Shown: piece by piece, positions 57,188 to 64,000 of the stretch
Layout of the letters: every line of letters begins with the position of its first letter
How positions within the stretch are numbered: the stretch's first letter is position 1
Assembly (NCBI RefSeq): GCF_001949145.1
Contig: NW_019091470.1
Location: forward strand, 411,419-475,418
DNA: 64,000 nt
Direction: 5' to 3'
Source: Acanthaster planci
Taxonomy: Eukaryota > Echinodermata > Asteroidea > Valvatida > Acanthasteridae
Notes under the pieces: generated by a model
Databases searched by the model: none
Seen by the model: only the letters and a program-made list of their open reading frames with translations
Told to the model about the DNA's origin: nothing
Made by a program: the position numbers and the translations under genes

Positions 57188-59570
57188 GTTCTTGGAACGT
57201 GTGGATGTCATGGTTGTGAGGGACGCGACGATCGGTGCGCACTAAATTTGGAGTTTAACTTCGAGAAAAAAGGTGCCAGAATGTGGTATTGACATAGATG
57301 GCTGGAGAATGTTACAGTGACTCCAGGCAGTATGGAGATATTTTGTAGCCTGAGGTAAAATAAGCAGTTAGCGAGGACAAAATCGTGTGACCAGCCGAGG
57401 CCCAGTTTATGATCATGTTTATCATTGACTCATGTTCATTGTCAAGGCGTTAAGCCCCGTCTGTAGCATCAATCCCAACTATTAGTATTACTTGGCCCGG
57501 TTACCCGTCCAACTACATGTATAGTCGTAGTTCAGTGTGTGCCTGCACTATTGCATGAACATCATCAACTTGTGCTTTTAGAAAAAAAGTTTTTATACAG
57601 ATTAGGCCTAAGTACCATATTTAGATGAGTTATTTCAGGAGTGAACTGCATAAATTTGGAAAAGGTTGAGAAATTTTCCACAGTCCACACAGAGATTGGC
57701 CACCAACAGTTGGGCCAGCCCAACTGTAGTCTTGGCCCAAGATGTCAGTGATCGATAGTTGGTTTATTTCTGTTGAAGAGCGCACACCTAGATTTTACTT
57801 ACTCTCTCTAACGTCTTGGGAATCTTGCAGGAATGGGGGTGTGGCAGTTGTATGCAAATGTCCGATGTTCTTAAATATTTATACCTTTGGTATTATATCT
57901 ATGTACATGCATGTACTTCTAAGTTCGAACAACATGGCGGTTTCACGTGAGCAAGTACGATGTCGATAGTGTCTGGTTTGTGGGAAGGGATTAGTGACAT
58001 GTAAGACGTATTTTTCACTCCATACTAGACATAAAATTGCCACTCTTCTAAAGATATCGTTGGGGACTACAGTTGTACCGCATCACATCACGTTTGCGAT
58101 GTTTGTGGCAGAAAAATTGGGAAAACAAAATCGTTGTCTGATATCACACAATAAATACGTTCTCGCTTTTTTGCAACTCACAATGAGCATGCTGCCTGGG
58201 ACCAAATTACTCACACCAGCGGCAATAAATCTACACGTGCAGCAAGAAAACGATAACCAACTTGCAGTCCGGGTACTCTGTCCTCGAAGGTTAAGGTCTA
58301 TACGGTCTCTAAGGACGCTTTAGTTAGCTGGGGAGGGCACACTGACTGTACATGATTATGGGTCACTAAGAACAGCATTCCCTGTCATATCCTAGGCCTA
58401 ACCTAGTCTGAGTATCACCCGTTCTACTCCGTGCTAACTACGTACGAGGTATCTATGTTGTCGTGTCTGTGTTGACGGGACTGCAGACAGCCATGATGCA
58501 TGTGACCATACCATGGTGTATTATTGAGGTCATCAAAATTTATTATGCATGCAATTTAGCGAGTGCTGATTGGTTCCCTTGGAAGCCGAGGGAAAAATAA
58601 AAAACAAGTTAAAACGCTGCTGCAAGATTCCCAAGACTTTAGTGCGAGCTGGCGCACAGTCTAATGGTGAGTCGTTACGGGGTGCACTATGCAAGGTGTC
58701 CGCTATCAAGCACTAACGTCTTGAAACCAAGACTAGCCCAACTGCAGCACTACAGTTGGGACTGCCCCAGTCCCAGACTGGGGGCCAGTCTACTGGACTC
58801 CCTCCATATCCCAGGCCGCGCCCCACAGCGGTCCATTCAAAAAGTGGGGACTCAGAGAAAATGCCATCTATGAAATCCCATTTGTTTGTATGGATCACTC
58901 ACCCCATCAAATCATCGATGTATTACTTTTGGCAATTTCCAATTTGTAGAAGTCAGTGAAATTTTGGTTTCGATTTGGCCCTTCATTTACTAAAACGACT
59001 AACTCCCGATCGCCGACCGATGCCAAACACAGTCTGGATCTGTTTGGTCTGGGAACAAACAGCATTAGAGACGCTGACTTAACTTATCAATGACAATTCA
59101 GCATGGTAAATTAAGTGGTTCAGTCTTGTATTTACGCTCCTCGTTTACTGTTTTTGTGAACTGTTATTTGAAACCTTGATGCTGGTCTTTGAATACAGAC
59201 GAGGGTTTTTATAATTTGTACTTCTGAAAGGAGATTTCGTGTGTATCATTTTCCAGTTATTCAACTTCGGAGTTCAGACTATAAAACAGTGGCGCGTCCA
59301 GTTGCGGTAAACAAAACAGTCAGCGTAGGAGCTGGTCGAAGTACGAGTGTGTTGGCATACGAGTTGGCCAGTATATGAGTTGGTACACATACGTATTGAC
59401 CTGTTGCCTATTTTGACAGGAGTGGGTGACAGAAGAGGCCACAAGTACCTTTCATATTGCTTCCGTTACACAATTTTGCTCAAAATATTTTGGAAGTTGT
59501 CGTACTCTGATTCCAAATCTTCAGCATTCACTTAATACAAAATTGTCCTCAAACTGTTCAATGCTCCCAC
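57188..59570. other. Intergenic region, no gene recognised
   Basis: No supported exon. A palindrome (ACAGTTGGGC-CA-GCCCAACTGT) lies at 57706-57727. Confidence 0.45.
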
Positions 59571-59720
59571 CTTTAGGATTCAGTGGGACGTACATGCAGA
59601 CGACTGTTTCCTGAGGGGTACAATCTCCAGCGTATAACTTGATGTTGTCACAGCTAGCATACATTACACTGCTCAGGAAACAGTTGTTGGTATACGAGTG
59701 CACACTTCTCAGGCTCAATT
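59571..59720 (-). CDS. Orphan exon with a partial Kazal-like domain
   Basis: Flanked on minus by a plausible acceptor (ACCACTCAG|) and donor (AAAG|GTGGGA). In one frame it reads VHSYTNNCFLSS, then VMYASCDNIKLYAGDC, then TPQETVVCMYVP. The Y-x-N-x-C ... A-x-C ... I-x-x-x-x-G-x-C spacing is that of the second half of a Kazal (protease-inhibitor/follistatin) module; the first half, with VCGSDG, is absent. It may be one exon of a larger extracellular protein, a pseudo-exon, or chance. No partner exon found. Confidence 0.3.
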
Positions 59721-60509
59721 CTGAGTGGTCTGCTCAGCCAGCACATCAAGACATTTCGACAATCTCCCTGTCTTTTTGCGTACAGTTTGAATTGCCCAAC
59801 AAAAGGATGAAGATGGCAACTTCAGTTTCAAGCTCTGCAACAGGAGAGTGTCCGACTTGAAGGAGAAAGTCCTTTCATTTTCCCGAATGTAAGCAATCTT
59901 TTACACCATCATAAAGCTTAAAAGTCAACACAGCATATGTTGACAATGTTACTAGTCCCTTAGAAATTTTTTTCGTATCTTGAGCTCTGTAGTTGTCTTG
60001 AAATTTGGAGCAATGCTGACCAAAAACTTTGTGATAGCAGCCATGTTGTGCTATGGGTCATGCACAGCGCTTGCACAAAGGTCTTACCTACAACTGTTGC
60101 GTGACATTGTTGCATTTATTGACGGAATCTCAACAAAACATAAAGCGTGCACATAGAAAGGACATACAACAGCCATGGCTGACTTCTGGACCCATCATCA
60201 AATTCTCCGTCATGCCTAAGGTACCGTCACTTACGTTACAAACAGATGGTCAGTGGGAGACACCTGCCAGAACAGAAAAAACTGGCTCTGCTTAGGCTGC
60301 CGGGTTCGACCAATACTCTGGTCAGCTTGCCGAATTCTAGTTAAAGCAGCAAGGTTGTGGTCAAAACCATTCTCTAAGTGGTCCGGCGGTCTAGTGTAAA
60401 ACCACCAAGATAGGCAAGCACGGTTCCTCGGAGTGAGATGGTCAACTGAAGACAGTCATTCTTTCTAATCCTGGAATCCATTTGATGTTTTGTGTGTGCA
60501 TCTTTGCAG

Positions 60510-60601
60510 GTAAAACTGACATCCTCTATTGCCATGGAGACAGCCGCGCTTGCAAAGGTTACCAACCAAATTCCAAGTCGGGAAAGGAAAGTGTTCAAGG
60601 G
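60510..60601 (+). CDS. Candidate exon, unknown gene
   Basis: Between CATCTTTGCAG| and |GTGAGA, an open frame reads VKLTSSIAMETAALAKVTNQ then IPSRERKVFKG. It looks natural (amphipathic, then basic), but I do not recognise the protein and no flanking exon was confirmed. Confidence 0.28.
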
Positions 60602-60807
60602 GTGAGATTTCTTAGCTTTTTAGCTGATTTCAGCTTTTTTTGTTTTGGATTTCAGCTTTTTTTCCTCCCTGGCTGTGTACAAAAGTATAAGAGATTTCCA
60701 CAGTTCAACTTTTTTATGCCTTTTTTTCAGCTGTTTTCAGCTATTTTTATCATTGGTCACTCTCACCGCTGAGTGTTCCATACATTAACCCTAACCTTCC
60801 CCAACCA

Positions 60808-60844
60808 CACAGAATTAAACAGTAGTAAAGTGTTTAATTCTGTG
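60808..60844. repeat. 13-bp perfect hairpin (CACAGAATTAAAC)
   Basis: CACAGAATTAAAC (60808-60820) and its complement (60832-60844), loop of 11. Single occurrence. Confidence 0.7.
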
Positions 60845-63262
60845 GGGATAGGTCTGGTAGGCCCGTAACAGCTGGCTTATGCATTGGGTTTGGCATACCT
60901 CAGAAAAACAAAAGTCCAACAGCCTCTGTGCACAAAGTCCCCTATGGGTGTTTAACTTTGTGTGAATGGGGGAGGTTAGGGCCAGCAACCCTTGGGCAGT
61001 TAGGGTTAAGGTAATGTCAGTTTTCAGCAGCAGATTTTTTTCTCAAAATAGCACCCATAATTTTCAAGCATGTTTTTTCTTGTTGAGCGGGTAGAAAGAT
61101 TCTTTCAATGTCCATCTCATAAATCCATTTCAGTTACGACACCAAAAATGTGACCTGTCACCACAAAATGAGCTGAAAGTTGGAATTTTCAAAAATTGAG
61201 ATATTGGTATTTTTGAGTTCAGCAGAAAAAGAGCTGTCCAACGACATGTACATAGAACACTTAGGGTAGAAGTATAAGGTGACAATGTGACATTATTGTG
61301 GCAGCTTTGCGTCTTTGTTCCCGACACTGTTTCAACATTTCAGACCAGGCATGCATAATGCTATCGTCAAAACTGCCGTGAAAATGACATTTTTAACTCT
61401 ATGATCCTGCAAAATGTTTGGAATTAAATAAGAGATGGGTTAATCTTTCCAAAATTACAAAATACCCCAAATTAATCTCCACTTCAATAAGATTTTGAAT
61501 CTTCAAAATAGGAAAGAGTGGAATGCGACTTTACGCTCAGCTCATTTTGTCGGGACGGGTCACCAATGACTTCAGAAAGGTTTCACACTTTGATGAGTTT
61601 CCTTTATTCACCTCTATGATTTTAGTGGGCCCCCTTGTTAATGAACCCCTCAGTTTTGTTCTGCAGCAGACTTTAGGGCATGCATATATCAAAATGACCA
61701 CAAAAAAATGCTTTTTAAATTTTAAGAAACCCCCTTGTAAAGTTACAGCAGCCAAAAAAACTTTTGTGGCCATCAACATTTTTGGTAAATATTAGTGTTT
61801 NTGATGAAGTTTCAGCTTCATGGTGAATGCTCCATATTCTGAGAAATCTATGCTAAGACTTAGATTTCAGATCAAAAGTTGCTGAGTCCTGTTTTAAATT
61901 GGTGTCTGAATTCAGCATCCGGGACACATTCTCAAGTTCAGTCGAATGCAAAACTCACGTTGTCACCCACTGAACCGGGGAATTATGGAAACCGCAAGTG
62001 TCTGTGTATTATGTCAACGCTTGCGTCCATTTCTAATGGCAATTTTCCCAAAATTTGAGAAGGGGCCGGCTTGAAATCATTGTTTCTTCATGATGACCAT
62101 TTGGATAACTGCAAATGATGGACTGCACAATACTTTTAACCCATTTATCCTTGTACAGAGTTCCCACAGTCATGGGAAATCCTGGGAAAAAATTGTCCCC
62201 GGAAAGTCATGAAAAACTCCTGGAAAATTGGTCTAAGGAAAAGTCATGGAAATCAAAATCATACAAGGGTTATTTTTGATGAGCCACTTTTGATGTGGTA
62301 ATGAAATTTCGTACAATAAATTTACAGGCCATCCTTGCCAGTAGTGGCTATGGCAGTCTTCCCAGTCATAATACCAAAGAAATTTTCTGTGCAGAGTGGC
62401 ATTAAATATCACGGAGGTTGTCATATTTTAGTTCTGGAAAGTGCAGGAAAGGTCACTGAATTTGTTTTTCAGATTTCCTAGAAACCTTGCTGGTAACAAT
62501 CAGGGCCCAATTTCAAGGCACTGCTTGGCACACGATTTCACGCTTACAGAGACTCTGCATATTTCAAGAAGACCATATAAAGCAGTAAGCAATAGAAATC
62601 TCTCTGCGCGTGCGGCTTTTGGCAAAACCATGCCAAATACCGCGATGAAATAGTGCTTAACCCTAACCCTCCTCAATCCTTCACCTGTTGGAGGACTGAA
62701 GAGTGTTAGGGTTAATCTTCGCAAATGTTTCTGCGAAAGTTAGCATGATTTTTCTTCTGTTAAGAAGCACCATGAAAGTGAGCCCTAACCCCACCCAGCC
62801 TGTTACTTCCTGCACTCCCCAGCACTGTATGGTTTTATGGATTAAGAGTTTGTGCTTTGATGGGTTAAAACTTGGATGTTTGGCTCATTGGGGGGGGGGA
62901 ATCTTTATTACAGTATGACTGGAAAATTGGAGGTGACCTTTTCTTTTCACTTTGTGTCATTCCTCCGGGGTTTAGATTTGGGAAGGGCTCAGGTGAATGT
63001 ACTGCTATGGCTGCGTACGTAGAGGCCGACTAACGATGTAGTGTGAATTGACTGACCAGTGATGAAATCTCCAAAGTAAAGATTCGGGTTACATCATCAG
63101 CTCGCACAGGTAGGAGTCCTGTGTTTCAGATGCTGCCTTTTAGCAAGGCTGGATGGGGGAGGGGATGGCAATCGGGTCATGGCCTTGTGTTCGTTGTGGA
63201 TAGTCCCTGGTGCATGCCAAACATTGGCTACATGCAGAGTTCGTTTGTTTGACTTTTTACAG
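60845..63262. other. Non-coding region with an inverted repeat
   Basis: Contains an imperfect inverted pair at 62658-62715 (TAACCCTAACCCTCCTCAATC / GAGTGTTAGGGTTA). No exon supported. Confidence 0.4.
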
Positions 63263-63346
63263 TCATTCCCCAAGTTGAGCAATGAAAGAAATTCTGAGAC
63301 TCTAAATGCTCTTATTTATCGAAGTAAAACCTGGACTGTGTCACAG
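63263..63346 (+). CDS. Candidate 28-codon exon, unknown gene
   Basis: Acceptor GACTTTTTACAG| and donor TCACAG|GTTAAT bracket a phase-0 open frame SFPKLSNERNSETLNALIYR then SKTWTVSQ. It may belong with 60510-60601 to a plus-strand gene leaving the window, but no link was shown. Confidence 0.28.
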
Positions 63347-63449
63347 GTTAATTACCCACTCAGTATCTCCTATATTCTTGGCAGCTTTGAGTTGCACTTA
63401 ACATTGCTGTGTTTCCTTGACACTTCTAGAGGCTGGTCTTCCCTTAGAT

Positions 63450-63660
63450 TTAAGAATTTGTGTTCAATTTTCCCCCTTGATGTGGGGGTCAATTCCAACA
63501 ATCCCCCACCCTGGTGTGGGGTTGTCTTGAATTTTGTCCTTCCTTTGGTGGTGGAATTTCTTCAACTTTGCCCCTTACCCTCCTCTGGTGTGGGATATTT
63601 CTTCAACTTTGTCCCTCCCATTGTGGGTATTTTTTCAAGTTTGCCTGGTCTAGGAAGATG
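63450..63660. repeat. Degenerate ~55-bp tandem repeat
   Basis: Three to four diverged units of the form TGGTGTGGG...TTTCTTCAACTTTGTCCCTCCC. The ORF running across it is repeat-driven. Confidence 0.6.
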
Positions 63661-64000
63661 TCCTTTAAGTCTTCTCTCCCCTGGTAACTGTGAATGTTGA
63701 ATACCCATTTCTCACCACATTTAATATTGTAAAAGGTACAAGATTTCAAATGTAAGTGGGCTCAGCCTTGTCCATGCTCCTTGACTAGGCTTTTACAACC
63801 TTGTGAGGACCCAAGAATTTTTCTGCCTTTTGAATAAACCCAAAACATGTCACTGGTTTTTCATCCACTAAATTTGTTCAAGGTGAAGTTCCTCAACCGC
63901 ACACTACACTTTTTTCTAATTTTGGAATGGTTTCATTTTTTTTTCATGTTTGTTATAAGCAGCAATGAAGAGGTGACACTTTCTTCGCATCACTGAAACT
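63661..64000. other. Window end, nothing recognised
   Basis: AT-rich sequence without supported features on either strand. Confidence 0.4.

Noticed and set aside
60781-62800. CCCTAA/TTAGGG words suggesting an interstitial telomere
   Set aside because: Only isolated one- or two-copy occurrences within inverted repeats; no array.
63179-63700. 173-codon plus-strand ORF as a single gene
   Set aside because: Its second half is a degenerate tandem repeat; only the 63263-63346 part has exon-like borders.
1-64000. tRNA, rRNA, CRISPR or bacterial operon features
   Set aside because: No tRNA B-box/cloverleaf, rRNA block or CRISPR array was seen; the split genes show nuclear animal DNA.

Overview
The window is animal (metazoan) nuclear DNA. 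It has long split genes with GT-AG introns of a few hundred bases to 2 kb, one clear minor-class (U12) AT-AC intron, and many short non-autonomous DNA transposons and foldback repeats. The proteins are close to vertebrate ones (IPO11, GFM2), and there is a GT10 fucosyltransferase and a collagen/C1q protein. An invertebrate deuterostome (echinoderm, hemichordate or amphioxus) fits best, but the sequence alone does not settle the phylum.

Layout. (1) 760-18235, plus strand: a complete importin-11 gene. I could chain 27 exons, all phases closing, to 967 residues. Intron 13 is U12-type. (2) 18236-24843: downstream flank and intergenic DNA, with a foldback repeat and a 617-base assembly gap (19808-20424) that lies inside a hAT-type MITE. 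(3) 24844-26443, minus: a complete two-exon alpha-1,3-fucosyltransferase-like gene, with a decayed partial copy at 27196-27648. (4) 29163-41949, minus: GFM2, the mitochondrial ribosome-recycling GTPase, in 18 exons; only the first, four-codon exon is doubtful. Its introns carry a SINE-like repeat with an internal 37-bp minisatellite and several MITEs. (5) 44028-46440 and 53067-55095: two diverged copies of a ~2 kb segment; the first carries a hAT MITE and the second is the empty site. (6) 46588-47349, minus: main exon of a secreted C1q-domain protein, lying between the two copies; its start codon must be in an upstream exon. (7) 55-64 kb: mostly non-coding, with a foldback element, a cluster of CTCF-like motifs and three unassigned candidate exons (a partial Kazal-like one at 59571-59720 minus; 60510-60601 and 63263-63346 plus).

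IPO11 (nuclear import) points towards the fucosyltransferase and GFM2 genes, which are transcribed the other way. There is no operon-like linkage. The genes are independent and serve nuclear transport, Golgi glycosylation, mitochondrial translation and extracellular recognition. The repeat landscape is the most distinctive part of the window: at least seven short inverted-repeat families, several with readable target-site duplications.
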